A stretch of 64,000 bases of DNA from Sphaerisporangium rubeum (GCF_014207705.1 NZ_JACHIU010000001.1:2720501-2784500); one strand, 5' to 3'; counted from the first letter of the stretch, positions 24,904 to 33,332 are shown. Translations and numbers: made by a program. The notes: generated by a model not told the origin, from the letters alone.

Positions 24904-26402
24904 CCGCGGCACGACCCGACGTCCGCACGCTGATCGGCACCGTGCTGGACCCCGGGACCTTCACGTCGTGGGACGACCCCCCGGCGGACCCGGCCGCGCC
25001 GGGTTCGGCGTACGCCGAGGAACTGGCGGCCGCGCGGGCCAAGAGCGGCTACGACGAGTCGGTGATGACCGGTGAGGGGTTGCTCGGCGGACGCCGGGTG
25101 GCCGTGATGACCTGCGAGTTCTCCTTCCTCGCCGGCTCCATCGGGGTGGTCGCCGCCAGGCGGCTGACGCGGGCCGTCGAACGGGCCACCGCCGAGGGGC
25201 TGCCGCTGCTGGCGTCACCGGCGTCCGGCGGCACCCGCATGCAGGAAGGCGCGCTCGCCTTCGCGCAGATGGTGAAGATCAGCGCCGCGGTGTCGGCGCA
25301 CCGGGCCGCGGGCCTGCCGTACATCGTGTACCTGCGGCATCCGACGACCGGCGGGGTGTTCGCCTCATGGGGGTCGCTCGGCCATGTCACGGCCGCCGAG
25401 CCCGGCGCGCTGATCGGCTTCCTCGGGCCGAGGGTGTTCGAGTCGCTGCACGGTTACCCCTTCCCCGGTGGGGTGCAGGTCGCGGAGAACCTCTTCCAGC
25501 AGGGCCTGGTGGACGCCGTGGTGTCCGCGCGGGACGCACGCGAGGTCGCCATCCGCGCGCTCGCCGTCCTGTGCGCGCCGAAGGACGGCCCGGTCGAGCG
25601 GCGGCCCATGCCGCCGGAGGAACCGGCCCTGACCGTGGACGCCTGGGAGGCCATCACCCGGTCACGCAGGGACGACCGTCCCGGGGTCCGCGGCCTGCTC
25701 AAGGTCGCCGCCACCGACGTCACGCCGCTGAACGGCACCGGCGCCGGTGAGAACGACCCCGGGTTGCTGCTGGCGCTCGCGAGGTTCGGCTCCGTGCCGG
25801 CCGTCGTGATCGGCCAGGACCGCGGCAGGCAACGGGCCGGCCGGCACATCGGCCCCGCGGGGCTGCGGGTGGCGCGGCGCGGCATGCGGCTCGCCGAGGA
25901 GCTCGGGCTGCCGCTGGTCACGGTGATCGACACCCCCGGCGGGGCCCTGTCGAAGGCCGCGGAGGAAGGCGGACTGGCCGCCGAGATCGCTCGCTCCCTG
26001 GCCGACCTCGTCATGCTGGACGCGCCGACCGTCTGCCTGCTGCTCGGCGAAGGCGCCGGCGGCGCCGCGCTGGCCCTGCTGCCGGCCGACCGGGTGCTCG
26101 CCGCGCAGCACGCCTGGCTGTCGCCGCTGCCTCCCGAAGGCGCCTCGGTGATCCTGTACCGCAGCGTCGACTTCGCCGAGGAGATCGCACGCGCGCAGCG
26201 CGTGCGGGCCGCCGACCTCGCCGCCGACGGCATCGTGGACCGGATCGTGCCGGAACTGCCGGACGCGGCCTACGAACCGGAGGCGTTCTGCCGGCGCGTC
26301 GGCCACGCGCTGGAACAGGAGATCGCGGACCTGCTGGCCCGCGAGCCGGACGAGCGGCTGGCGGGCCGGCTGGACCGCTACCGGCGGCTCGGCGAGGGCT
26401 GA
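24900..26402 (+). CDS. Fused acetyl-CoA-carboxylase-type carboxyltransferase (beta+alpha)
   Basis: A 500-residue carboxyltransferase with both halves in one chain, starting at GTG 24900 overlapping the CoA-transferase stop. The N-terminal half is AccD-like without the zinc-ribbon cysteines (VMTCEFSFLAGSIGVVAARR, LLASPASGGTRMQEGALAFAQM, PTTGGVFASWGSLGHVTAAEPGALIGFLGPR in parts). The C-terminal half is AccA-like (VTVIDTPGGALSKAAEEGG, LLLGEGAGGAALALLPADRVLA). These have paired crotonase-fold oxyanion holes and transfer CO2 between carboxybiotin and acyl-CoA. No biotin carboxylase or biotin carrier gene is in the window. A role in carboxylating or decarboxylating the CoA ester made by the upstream enzyme is inferred. 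Confidence 0.9.
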   Translation: MTAARPDVRTLIGTVLDPGTFTSWDDPPADPAAPGSAYAEELAAARAKSGYDESVMTGEGLLGGRRVAVMTCEFSFLAGSIGVVAARRLTRAVERATAEGLPLLASPASGGTRMQEGALAFAQMVKISAAVSAHRAAGLPYIVYLRHPTTGGVFASWGSLGHVTAAEPGALIGFLGPRVFESLHGYPFPGGVQVAENLFQQGLVDAVVSARDAREVAIRALAVLCAPKDGPVERRPMPPEEPALTVDAWEAITRSRRDDRPGVRGLLKVAATDVTPLNGTGAGENDPGLLLALARFGSVPAVVIGQDRGRQRAGRHIGPAGLRVARRGMRLAEELGLPLVTVIDTPGGALSKAAEEGGLAAEIARSLADLVMLDAPTVCLLLGEGAGGAALALLPADRVLAAQHAWLSPLPPEGASVILYRSVDFAEEIARAQRVRAADLAADGIVDRIVPELPDAAYEPEAFCRRVGHALEQEIADLLAREPDERLAGRLDRYRRLGEG

Positions 26403-26809
26403 CCGGCTCCGGGCCGCGTGGGGATGGGGACCCGCTCGACCCTGATCGAATGCACCTCGTCGTGCGGCACCACGACCTCGTACGCGCCGTGGTCGACCAT
26501 CCAGTAGCCGAGCGCCTCGGCGCGCAGACCGCTGTGACCGGTGTAGGCGATGTGCAGCCCGTCGTCGTCCTCGTCGAGCACCACACACGGCTCGCCGCCG
26601 AACGCGCCGACGGTGCGCAGCAGCACCAGCCACTCCAGCTCGTCGCGCCGCACCTGCCGCCGCCAGTAGCCGCCGGCGGCGTCGAAGCCCTCGCGGGCCT
26701 CCTCGCTGAACAACGTGACGTCGTCGGGGCCGGGGCCGAGGGCCGCGGCGAAGGTCTGGTCGTCGAGGCGCGCGACGTAGCCGAGGCCGACGGGCTCGAT
26801 GCCGGTCAT
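26378..26809 (-). CDS. Unknown 143-residue protein
   Basis: Not recognised. The start ATG at 26809 overlaps the stop of the preceding gene (ATGA), so the two form an operon. The sequence is mixed alpha/beta with several aromatic and acidic residues (LDDQTFAAALGPGPDDVTLF, CVVLDEDDDGLHIAYTGHS, YEVVVPHDEVHSIRVERVP). No signal peptide or membrane segment. The 3' end overlaps the convergent carboxyltransferase gene by 25 bases, and the Pro/Arg/Ser-rich last 12 residues probably reflect that. Possibly a partner or immunity-type protein for the upstream unknown protein; this is only suggested by coupling and size. Confidence 0.65.
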   Translation of the reverse strand: MTGIEPVGLGYVARLDDQTFAAALGPGPDDVTLFSEEAREGFDAAGGYWRRQVRRDELEWLVLLRTVGAFGGEPCVVLDEDDDGLHIAYTGHSGLRAEALGYWMVDHGAYEVVVPHDEVHSIRVERVPIPTRPGAGQPSPSRR

Positions 26810-27264
26810 GCCGCGCGCCGCCACGTCAGCCCGTCGAACGCGGCGAACCCGCGCTCGCCGCGTGCGGTGATGTGCCGGATCTCGGCGCCGGCCGGGATCG
26901 GCATCGGCGGGGTGTGGAACTGGGGGACGACGTGGCGGCGCGAGGTGGTGAACCCGTTGCCGGCGAACGGCGGCGAATCGTTCCAATCTCCACCCATGTG
27001 CTGGCCGTACGGCACGACATAGGTGTCGGTGTCGCGGACCTGCCAGCGCAGGACGTACACCTCGGGGACCGTCGCGTCGAGCTCGGAACCCTCGAAGGTC
27101 AGATCGAGCGCGGAGACGAGCTGCTCCGGGCCGTCCAGCCGCGAGCAGTCCTGCACGCGGTAGACGTAACCGGAGATGATCGTGCGCTGACCCGCCAGGT
27201 AGGGCACCAGCAAGCGCGGCGGGATGACCTTCTGCATCTGCGTCAGTGGTGCCAGCTCGCTCAC
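26806..27264 (-). CDS. Unknown 152-residue protein, leaderless
   Basis: Not recognised. GTG at 27264 follows a consensus TAAAAT box with only 6 bases between, and no ribosome binding site, so the mRNA is probably leaderless. The protein has beta-strand-rich blocks: TIISGYVYRVQDCSRLDGP, EVYVLRWQVRDTDTYVVPY and PIPAGAEIRHITARGERGF, with an NGFTTSRRHVVP loop. No signal peptide. Residue patterns are faintly like ADP-ribosyltransferase folds (YVYR, then TTS), but a full R-S-E signature is not visible and I do not assign this. Coupled by ATGA to the next gene. Confidence 0.65.
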   Translation of the reverse strand: MSELAPLTQMQKVIPPRLLVPYLAGQRTIISGYVYRVQDCSRLDGPEQLVSALDLTFEGSELDATVPEVYVLRWQVRDTDTYVVPYGQHMGGDWNDSPPFAGNGFTTSRRHVVPQFHTPPMPIPAGAEIRHITARGERGFAAFDGLTWRRAA

Positions 27265-27270
27265 ACCGGC

Positions 27271-27276
27271 ATTTTA
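27271..27276 (-). promoter_or_regulatory. -10 box TAAAAT (leaderless start)
   Basis: TAAAAT, 6 bases before the GTG at 27264. No clear -35. Confidence 0.55.
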
Positions 27277-28095
27277 CGATCTGCCGACCTCGGCATTCGG
27301 CACTGCGCGATAAATATCTGGACGCCGGTGCGCGAGCGACGGCACGGTCGCGCGCACCCGGTCGGTCTCGGCGGGGTCGATCTCGACGACCTGGACGGAC
27401 GCGGCCGGGCCGAGGTCGGCGCGCACCACACCGAGGGGATCGACCAGCATGCTGCGGCCCACGCCGAAACCGTCGGCGGCCTCGGGGTTCGGCGCCTGGC
27501 CGACGGCGACGGTCCACGTCGTGTTCTCGATGGCCCTGGCCCTGACCAGGGTGGCCCAGTGCTCTTCCTTCATGGGGCCGGTGCCCCACGCGGCGATCAC
27601 CACGAACGCGTCGGCACCCTGGTCGACCAGCGCGCGCGCCAGCTCGGGGAAGCGCACGTCGTAGCACGTGATGAGGCCGAGCCGCAGGCCCGCCAGCTCG
27701 GCGACCACCGGCGTGTCACCGGGGGCCACCAGGTCGGACTCCTTGGCGCCGAAGGAGTCGAACAGGTGGATCTTGCGGTAGGCGGCCACCCGCCGGCCGC
27801 GCCGGTCGAGCACCACGGCCGTGTTGAACACCCGGCCGTCCGCCGGCTCGAACGTGCCGAGCACGACGGCCACCTCGTGGGTGCGGGCCGCGTCGGCGAC
27901 CGCGGTGAGGAACGGCCCGTCGAGCGGCTCGGCGGCGTCGGCCACGCCTTTGCCGAACCGGGTGAGCGTGGCCTCGGGGAACACGGCGACGGACGCGCCG
28001 CGCGAGGCCGCCTGGCCGAGCGCGTCGCGCACCCGCTCCAGGTTGGTCTTGGAGTCGGTGGACACCGGGATCTGGCACAGGGCGATGCGCGTCAC
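27274..28095 (-). CDS. Carbon-nitrogen hydrolase (nitrilase superfamily)
   Basis: A 273-residue amidase/nitrilase-type enzyme that hydrolyses a C-N bond through a thioester. The catalytic triad is visible: Glu in VAVFPEATLTRFG (about residue 42), Lys in YRKIHLFDSFG (about 109) and Cys in GLITCYDVRFPELAR (about 144). The GKESD and YDVRFPE patterns place it near deaminated-glutathione amidase (Nit1) and related omega-amidase types, so repair of deaminated metabolites is plausible; substrate is not proven. Cytoplasmic. GTG at 28095 follows TACCCT by 6 bases, suggesting a leaderless transcript. The aminotransferase nearby (29243) is of the kind that produces such side products, but it is on the other strand. 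Confidence 0.92.
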   Translation of the reverse strand: MTRIALCQIPVSTDSKTNLERVRDALGQAASRGASVAVFPEATLTRFGKGVADAAEPLDGPFLTAVADAARTHEVAVVLGTFEPADGRVFNTAVVLDRRGRRVAAYRKIHLFDSFGAKESDLVAPGDTPVVAELAGLRLGLITCYDVRFPELARALVDQGADAFVVIAAWGTGPMKEEHWATLVRARAIENTTWTVAVGQAPNPEAADGFGVGRSMLVDPLGVVRADLGPAASVQVVEIDPAETDRVRATVPSLAHRRPDIYRAVPNAEVGRS

Positions 28096-28101
28096 GCCTC
28101 A

Positions 28102-28107
28102 AGGGTA
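28102..28107 (-). promoter_or_regulatory. -10 box TACCCT (leaderless start)
   Basis: TACCCT, 6 bases before the GTG at 28095. The intervening TGAGGC could also act as a weak, very close ribosome binding site. Confidence 0.4.
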
Positions 28108-28120
28108 CGGGCCCGCGGGC

Positions 28121-29092
28121 TCAGGCGCCGGGTTCCGGTGCCGTCCTGTGGACGGCGCGACGGTTCGGCACGATCTCCCACCAGGTGAGGCACCGCCACA
28201 CCCACTCCAGCGGGCCGTGGCGGTACCGCGCGAGCCACCATCTGGCGAACGCCGCCTGCGCCACCAGCGCGGTACCGGCCAGCGCGAAGACGCTCCACCG
28301 GGTGAGGTCGGCCGCCAGCAGCGGCACCGCGGCCAGGATGATCACCGTGCCGGACAGGTACATGGTCAGCGCTGTACGGCCGAGCGCCTCCAGCACGCCG
28401 AGGGAACCGGGCCGGTACCGCAGCCACAGCAGCAGGCCGGTGCAGTAGGCGGTGGCGGCGAGCAGGCCCGCCACGGGGTAGACGCTCACGGTGAACGGGA
28501 ACTCGAACGTCTCGGGCCTGGCCCACAGGTACCCCCACACGGGGACCAGGACCGCCGCGACCGTGCCGGTCACGAGGAACACCGGCCACAGCAGACGCGG
28601 CGACGGCTCGCCTCGCATGACGGCCGTGCCGAGCAGGCACAACCCCGGGATCAGCCACACACCCCCCGCGTGGAACAGCACGGCCCACAGCGTGCCGCCG
28701 GCCCCGGCGAGCAGGACCACCCACCGCGGCAGGTAGGAGGCCGGCAGCAGCAGGAGCGCGCCGCTGAGCGCGTACGGCAGCAGTACCTCGCCGGGGTTGA
28801 CGAGCCGGTGCAGCAGCCCGAGCGCCGCGAGCACGGCGAGCCGCCGCAGCAGCGCGGCACGCGGGAAGGGGGTCCGGCCGGCGGCCGAGCGGAGGAACAG
28901 CACCACGCTGACGCCGAACAGGAACGAGAAGATCGGGTAGAAGCGGCTCTGCGCGAGGTTCTCCACGAGCCAGTCGGCCGTGGCCGGCACGCGGTCCTCG
29001 ACGGCTCCCGCGGTGTGCTGCCAGGTGTTGACCACCATGATCCCGCACACCGCGAACCCCCGCAGGACGTCGATGTCGCGTATGCGGGTCAT
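28121..29092 (-). CDS. DUF418-type multipass membrane protein
   Basis: A 323-residue integral membrane protein starting at ATG 29092 (MTRIRDIDVLRGFAVCGIMV). It has about nine hydrophobic segments, the IDVLRGFAVCGIMVVNTW opening and RFYPIFSFLFGVSVVLFL block of the DUF418/DUF405 group, and the closing GPLEWVWRCLTWWE signature of DUF418. The group is related to membrane acyltransferases of the HGSNAT type, so transfer of an acyl group across the membrane is possible; no activity is known for this member. The C-terminal tail after the signature is short and basic. It is divergent from the aminotransferase gene. Confidence 0.85.
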   Translation of the reverse strand: MTRIRDIDVLRGFAVCGIMVVNTWQHTAGAVEDRVPATADWLVENLAQSRFYPIFSFLFGVSVVLFLRSAAGRTPFPRAALLRRLAVLAALGLLHRLVNPGEVLLPYALSGALLLLPASYLPRWVVLLAGAGGTLWAVLFHAGGVWLIPGLCLLGTAVMRGEPSPRLLWPVFLVTGTVAAVLVPVWGYLWARPETFEFPFTVSVYPVAGLLAATAYCTGLLLWLRYRPGSLGVLEALGRTALTMYLSGTVIILAAVPLLAADLTRWSVFALAGTALVAQAAFARWWLARYRHGPLEWVWRCLTWWEIVPNRRAVHRTAPEPGA

Positions 29093-29230
29093 GGCCGTAC
29101 GGTCCCGGCATAGGGTGCGAAACCGGCAATCACTCGACGAGGGTAGCCGAGCCCGTTCCCCGCACGAGCCGGGAAGGCACCCGGCCAGGGACGGCCGAGG
29201 CCGCCGAAGGCGACGCGCGGGGAACACGGC

Positions 29231-29236
29231 TAGGCT
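29231..29236 (+). promoter_or_regulatory. -10 box TAGGCT (leaderless start)
   Basis: TAGGCT, 6 bases before the GTG at 29243; no ribosome binding site between. Confidence 0.5.
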
Positions 29237-29242
29237 GACCGC

Positions 29243-30415
29243 GTGGACGAACCTCTGGTCAGTCGCATGCGTGTCTTCGGCACCACCGTCTTCGCCGAGA
29301 TGACCGCGCTCGCCGTGCGCACCGGGTCGATCAACCTCGGCCAGGGGTTCCCCGACACCGACGGTCCGCCGGCCATGCTCGACCAGGCCGCACGGGCCGT
29401 GCTCGGCGGCGCGAACCAGTACCCGCCGGGCCCCGGTCTTCCCGAGCTGCGCCAGGCCGTCGCCGACCACCGCAAGAGCCACTACGGGCTGGCGTACGAC
29501 CCCGACGGCGAGATCCTCGTCACGGTCGGCGCCACCGAGGCGCTCGCCGCGTCGATCCTCGCGCTGTGCGAGCCCGGCGACGAGGTGATCGTCTTCGAGC
29601 CGTACTACGACTCCTACGCCGCCTCCATCACCCTCGCCGGCGCGGTCCGCCGCGCGGTGCCGCTGCGGCCCGTGGACGGCAGGTTCACCTTCGACCCCGC
29701 CGAGCTGCGCGCCGCCGCCGGCCCGCGTACCAAGGTGATCCTGGTCAACTCGCCGCACAACCCCACCGGCACCGTGTTCACCCGCGAGGAGCTCACGGTC
29801 ATCGCCGAGCTGTGCCAGGAGCGCGACATCATCGCCGTCACCGACGAGGTGTACGAGCACCTCACCTACGACGGCGTCGAGCACGTCCCCATGGCCACGC
29901 TGCCGGGCATGCGCGAGCGCACCGTCATGATCTCCTCGGCCGGCAAGACGTTCTCGGTGACCGGCTGGAAGACGGGGTGGATCTGCGCACCCGCGCCGCT
30001 GGTGCGCGCCGTGCAGACCGTCAAGCAGTTCCTCACCTACACCGCCGGCGGCCCCTGGCAACTCGCGGTCGCGTACGCGCTGCGCGAGGAGCTCCCCTGG
30101 GTCGCGCAGCTGCGGGACGCGCTCGCCGCCAAACGCGACCGGCTGTCGGACGGCCTGCGCGCCGCAGGGTTCGCGGCGTACCGGACGTCCGGCACCTACT
30201 TCGTGCAGACCGACATCCGGCCGCTCGGCTTCACCGACGGCATGGAGCTGTGCCGGCGGCTGCCGGAGCTCGCCGGGGTCGTCGCCATCCCCACCCAGGT
30301 GTTCTACGACCGTCCGGAACTCGGCCGGCACTTCGTCAGGTTCGCGTTCTGCAAGCGGGACGAGGTCATCGACGACGCGGCGTCCAGACTGCGCCGTCTG
30401 CAGGGAAACGCCTGA
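29243..30415 (+). CDS. PLP-dependent class I/II aminotransferase
   Basis: A 390-residue fold-type I aminotransferase. Visible features: INLGQGFPDTDGP near the N terminus, YPPGPGLPELRQAVADH, VTVGATEALAASILAL, NSPHNPTGTVF (PLP-ring Asn), TDEVYEHLTYDG (Asp to the pyridine nitrogen), and SSAGKTFSVTGWKTGW with the Schiff-base lysine at about residue 235. The C-terminal FVRFAFCKRD carries the carboxylate-binding arginine. The LGQGFPD/WKTGW pattern fits the kynurenine/glutamine transaminase and DapC group; which substrate is used cannot be settled. It is probably transcribed as a leaderless mRNA from TAGGCT. Confidence 0.92.
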   Translation: MDEPLVSRMRVFGTTVFAEMTALAVRTGSINLGQGFPDTDGPPAMLDQAARAVLGGANQYPPGPGLPELRQAVADHRKSHYGLAYDPDGEILVTVGATEALAASILALCEPGDEVIVFEPYYDSYAASITLAGAVRRAVPLRPVDGRFTFDPAELRAAAGPRTKVILVNSPHNPTGTVFTREELTVIAELCQERDIIAVTDEVYEHLTYDGVEHVPMATLPGMRERTVMISSAGKTFSVTGWKTGWICAPAPLVRAVQTVKQFLTYTAGGPWQLAVAYALREELPWVAQLRDALAAKRDRLSDGLRAAGFAAYRTSGTYFVQTDIRPLGFTDGMELCRRLPELAGVVAIPTQVFYDRPELGRHFVRFAFCKRDEVIDDAASRLRRLQGNA

Positions 30416-30490
30416 CGCGGTCTGTAAAGAGTTCTACACTCAACGTGTCCAAAACCCCTGATAACGGATGCGCACCGTGGAGGTATGGCA

Positions 30491-30832
30491 ATGACGCTCC
30501 GCCTCAGCGACGACCGCCTGGAGGCCCTGCGCCGGCGTGCCGACAAGGAGGGGCGCACGGTGCAGCAGGTCGTGCAGGCCGCCGTGGACGAGTACCTCAC
30601 CCGCCACGACGCCGACGAGGAGGTTCGGCGACTAGGCGCGGCGGCCGTCGGCCACTGGCGCACCGCGCTCGACCGCATGGACGGCCCTGACGGCACCGGC
30701 GGCCCTGGCGGCACCGGCGGCCCTGGTGGCACCGGCGGCCCTGGTGGCACCGGCGGCCCTGGTGGCACCGGCGGCCCTGGCGGCACCGGCGGCTCCGGCG
30801 GCCCGCACGGCCTGTCTGGCCTCGGCGGATGA
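30491..30832 (+). CDS. CopG/ribbon-helix-helix antitoxin with Gly-rich repeat tail
   Basis: A 113-residue protein. ATG 30491 is preferred: GGAGG (30479-30483) is 7 bases away, while the ATG at 30485 is only 1 base from it. Residues 1-45 are a ribbon-helix-helix DNA-binding domain (MTLRLSDDRLEALRRRADKE then VQQVVQAAVDEYL). Residues 45-65 form an acidic helix that could bind the toxin. The tail is six copies of a six-residue unit (GTGGPG) encoded by 18-bp repeats. The repeat tail is unlike normal CopG proteins. It is coupled by ATGA to a Doc-like gene, the usual antitoxin-toxin order, and is likely to autoregulate the operon. Confidence 0.85.
   Translation: MTLRLSDDRLEALRRRADKEGRTVQQVVQAAVDEYLTRHDADEEVRRLGAAAVGHWRTALDRMDGPDGTGGPGGTGGPGGTGGPGGTGGPGGTGGPGGTGGSGGPHGLSGLGG
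30692..30799 (+). repeat. Six 18-bp tandem repeats in the antitoxin gene
   Basis: Unit GGCACCGGCGGCCCTGGY, about six copies, in frame, encoding GTGGPG repeats (the last is GTGGSG). Near-identity of copies suggests recent slippage expansion. Confidence 0.85.
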
Positions 30833-31209
30833 CGCGGTACCTCACCGCACCCCAGATCGTCGACCTCGCCGCGCTCACGCTCGGCGAACAGCCGGTGCTG
30901 CGCGACCCCGGGTCGCTGGACGCCGCCGTCCACCGGCCCCAGGCGTCCATGTTCGGCCACGAGGCGTACCGGCACCTGCTGAGCAAGGCCGCCGCGCTGC
31001 TGCACTCCCTGGTCACCGGCCGTCCGTTCGCCACCGGCACCACGCGGGTCGCCTGGGTCTGCACCGTGGTCTTCCTGTCGTACAACGGGATCGAGCTCGA
31101 CGCCGCCGACGACGCGGTGTGCGAGCTGGTCCGGACGGTTGCGGCGGGACGGTTCGCCGACATGGACGAGATCGCGCAGGCTCTCTGGGGGTTCCGGGCC
31201 ATCGTGTGA
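30829..31209 (+). CDS. Doc-like (Fic fold) protein with degenerate active site
   Basis: A 126-residue homologue of death-on-curing toxins, overlapping the antitoxin stop by ATGA. The family frame is clear: YLTAPQIVDLAALTLGEQPVLRD at the start, LDAAVHRPQASMFGHEAYRH in the middle, and AWVCTVVFLSYNGIELDAADD after the active site. The catalytic loop, HxFxDGNKR in Doc/Fic proteins, reads GRPFATGTTRVAW: the His is Arg, the Asp is Thr, and Asn-Lys is Thr-Thr, leaving only Gly and the last Arg. It should be unable to phosphorylate or AMPylate by the known mechanism. Its coding frame is intact and well biased, so it is kept under selection or was recently changed. Confidence 0.85.
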   Translation: MTRYLTAPQIVDLAALTLGEQPVLRDPGSLDAAVHRPQASMFGHEAYRHLLSKAAALLHSLVTGRPFATGTTRVAWVCTVVFLSYNGIELDAADDAVCELVRTVAAGRFADMDEIAQALWGFRAIV

Positions 31210-31290
31210 CCCCCGAGCGTTGGCGACAACAGCCGAAGGACGCCGCTTTCCTGGGCGATTGTGGCCAATGAGAGGGAGGCCCAAGGGGGC

Positions 31291-31296
31291 TAGCTT
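31291..31296 (+). promoter_or_regulatory. -10 box TAGCTT (leaderless start)
   Basis: TAGCTT, 6 bases before the GTG at 31303; no ribosome binding site between. Confidence 0.45.
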
Positions 31297-31302
31297 CGGG
31301 CT

Positions 31303-32211
31303 GTGGGTGAACGCGTACTTATAGCTCTCGGCGGGAACGCGATGACCGCGCCGGACGGGACCGCGTCCCCCGTGCACCAGCGGCTGGCGGTCGAGCGGGC
31401 CATGCGCCACGTGTCCGCGCTGATCGACGCCGGCCACCAGGTCGTCCTGACGCACGGCAACGGCCCCCAGGTGGGGAACCTGCTGCTCAAGAACCAGATC
31501 GCCGCGGCGGTCGTGCCCCCCGTACCGCTGGACTGGTGCGGCGCGCAGACCCAGGCCACCATCGGCGTGCTGGTCCTCAACTCCCTCGGCCACCGCTCCG
31601 TCGTGGTGGTCACCCGCACCCTCGTCGACGCCGCCGACCCGGCGTTCAGCGACCCCGTCAAACCCATCGGCAGCTACTTCGGCCCCGACGAGGCCGCCAG
31701 GTTCGAGGCGCTCGGCGAGACGTGGCGCGAGTTCCCCGGCAAAGGCTGGCGCCGCGTCGTCGCCTCACCCCGGCCGCTGGAGATCCTCGACGCACCCGCC
31801 GCGCTCACCCTCATGGAGGCCGGGTACACCGTCGTCGTCGCAGGCGGCGGCGGAGTACCCGTGGTACGCCTGCCGTCCGGCGCTCTCACCGGGGTAGAAG
31901 CCGTGGTGGACAAGGACGCCACCGCCGCCGTGCTCGCCCCCGCCGTACGGGCCGGCGTGCTGGTGCTCGCCACCGACGTACCCGCCGCCGTCATCGGCTA
32001 CGGCACCCCCGGCGCCAGGCCCATCGGCCGGATCTCCGTGGCCGACATGCGCGCGCTGCTCGACGCCGGGCACTTCGGCAGTGGCAGCATGGGGCCCAAG
32101 GTGGAGGCCGCGCTGCGGTTCGCCGAGACCGGGGGCCGGGCCGTGATCACCTCGCTGGAGAACATCGGCGAGGCGCTGACCGGCGGTGTCGGCACCGTCG
32201 TCGAAGGATGA
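31303..32211 (+). CDS. arcC: Carbamate kinase
   Basis: A 302-residue amino-acid-kinase-fold enzyme catalysing ATP + carbamate = ADP + carbamoyl phosphate; in catabolism it runs toward ATP. Signatures: [10 protein letters not shown] at the N terminus, [15 protein letters not shown], the carbamate-kinase segment [39 protein letters not shown] and [13 protein letters not shown]. No other arginine deiminase genes (arcA, arcB) are near. Instead it stands 14 bases before a ring-opening amidohydrolase gene, which suggests it uses carbamate released from a cyclic ureide (inference). Start GTG 31303, probably leaderless. Confidence 0.95.
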   Translation: MGERVLIALGGNAMTAPDGTASPVHQRLAVERAMRHVSALIDAGHQVVLTHGNGPQVGNLLLKNQIAAAVVPPVPLDWCGAQTQATIGVLVLNSLGHRSVVVVTRTLVDAADPAFSDPVKPIGSYFGPDEAARFEALGETWREFPGKGWRRVVASPRPLEILDAPAALTLMEAGYTVVVAGGGGVPVVRLPSGALTGVEAVVDKDATAAVLAPAVRAGVLVLATDVPAAVIGYGTPGARPIGRISVADMRALLDAGHFGSGSMGPKVEAALRFAETGGRAVITSLENIGEALTGGVGTVVEG

Positions 32212-32225
32212 GAGGTAGAGGACAT

Positions 32226-33332
32226 ATGCCGGACCCGATCGAGGTGCGCAAGGTCGCCATCGAGAGCGTCACCGACGCCGGAGGGCTGTCGAAACTGATC
32301 GACGAAGGGGTCATCGAGGCCGACCGGGTGCTCGCCGTGATCGGCAAGACCGAAGGCAACGGCGGGGTGAACGACTACACCCGCATCCTCGCCGACCGGG
32401 CCTTCCGCGAAGTGCTCGTCGCCAAAGGCACCCGCACCCCCGACGAGGTCGCGCAGGTGCCACTGGTCTGGTCCGGCGGCACCGACGGCGTACTCAGCCC
32501 CCACGCCACGATCTTCGCGACCGTCGACCCCGCCTCCGCACCCGCGAGCGACGAACCCCGGGTCTCCGTCGGGGTCGCCATGAGCGACGTGATCCTCCCC
32601 GAGGACATCGGCCGTCCCGCCATGGTCGAGAAGGTCGCCGCCGGCGTACGCGAAGCCATGAAGGCCGCCGGCATCGAGGACCCCGCCGACGTCCACTACG
32701 TGCAGACCAAGACGCCACTGCTCACCCTCGCCACCATCACCGACGCCAAGTCCCGCGGCCACGACGTCATCACCGAGGACACCGGCCCGTCCATGGACAT
32801 CTCCAACTCCACCACCGCTCTCGGCATCGCCGTCGCCCTCGGCGAGATCGACATGCCGTCCGCCGACCAGATCCACCGCGACCTGTCGCTGTACTCCAGC
32901 GTCGCGTCCTGCTCCTCCGGCGTCGAACTCGACCGCGCGCAGATCGTCGTCGTCGGCAACGTCCGCGGCATCGGCGGCCGCTACCGCATCGGCCACAGCG
33001 TCATGAAGGACGCACTGGACGCCGACGGCATCTGGGAGGCCATCCGGTCGAGCGGCATCGACCTCCCCGACCGCCCCCACCCGAGCGACCTCGCCGGCCG
33101 CCTCGTCAACGTCTTCATGAAATGCGAAGCCGACCCCTCCGGCCGCGTCCGGGGCCGCCGCAACATCATGCTCGACGACTCCGACGTCCACTGGCACCGC
33201 CAGATCAAAGCCACCGTAGGCGGCGTGGCCGCCTCGGTGACCGGCGACCCCGCCGTCTTCGTCTCCGTGGCCGCCGTCCACCAGGGCCCCTCCGGCGGCG
33301 GCCCCGTGGCCGCCATCGCCGACCTCGGCTGA
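32226..33332 (+). CDS. Ring-opening amidohydrolase (barbiturase / cyanuric acid hydrolase family)
   Basis: A 368-residue member of the AtzD/barbiturase toblerone-fold family, which opens cyclic ureides such as cyanurate or barbiturate. ATG 32226 follows AGAGG-type sites. The three repeats each keep the Ser/Lys pair region: [18 protein letters not shown] (Ser about residue 83), [20 protein letters not shown] (Ser about 230) and [17 protein letters not shown] (Ser about 351); Lys residues occur in GKTEGNGG and GHSVMKDAL. Family members are metal-stabilised and cytoplasmic. Gene order with carbamate kinase suggests a route from a pyrimidine or triazine ring to carbamate and ATP. Substrate is not determined; barbiturate versus cyanurate cannot be told by eye. 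Confidence 0.92.
   Translation: MPDPIEVRKVAIESVTDAGGLSKLIDEGVIEADRVLAVIGKTEGNGGVNDYTRILADRAFREVLVAKGTRTPDEVAQVPLVWSGGTDGVLSPHATIFATVDPASAPASDEPRVSVGVAMSDVILPEDIGRPAMVEKVAAGVREAMKAAGIEDPADVHYVQTKTPLLTLATITDAKSRGHDVITEDTGPSMDISNSTTALGIAVALGEIDMPSADQIHRDLSLYSSVASCSSGVELDRAQIVVVGNVRGIGGRYRIGHSVMKDALDADGIWEAIRSSGIDLPDRPHPSDLAGRLVNVFMKCEADPSGRVRGRRNIMLDDSDVHWHRQIKATVGGVAASVTGDPAVFVSVAAVHQGPSGGGPVAAIADLG

Noticed and set aside
28121-30331. N-terminal extension of the DUF418 gene to over 700 codons
   Set aside because: The extension overlaps the whole aminotransferase gene on the other strand; the DUF418 signature begins right at the ATG at 29092.
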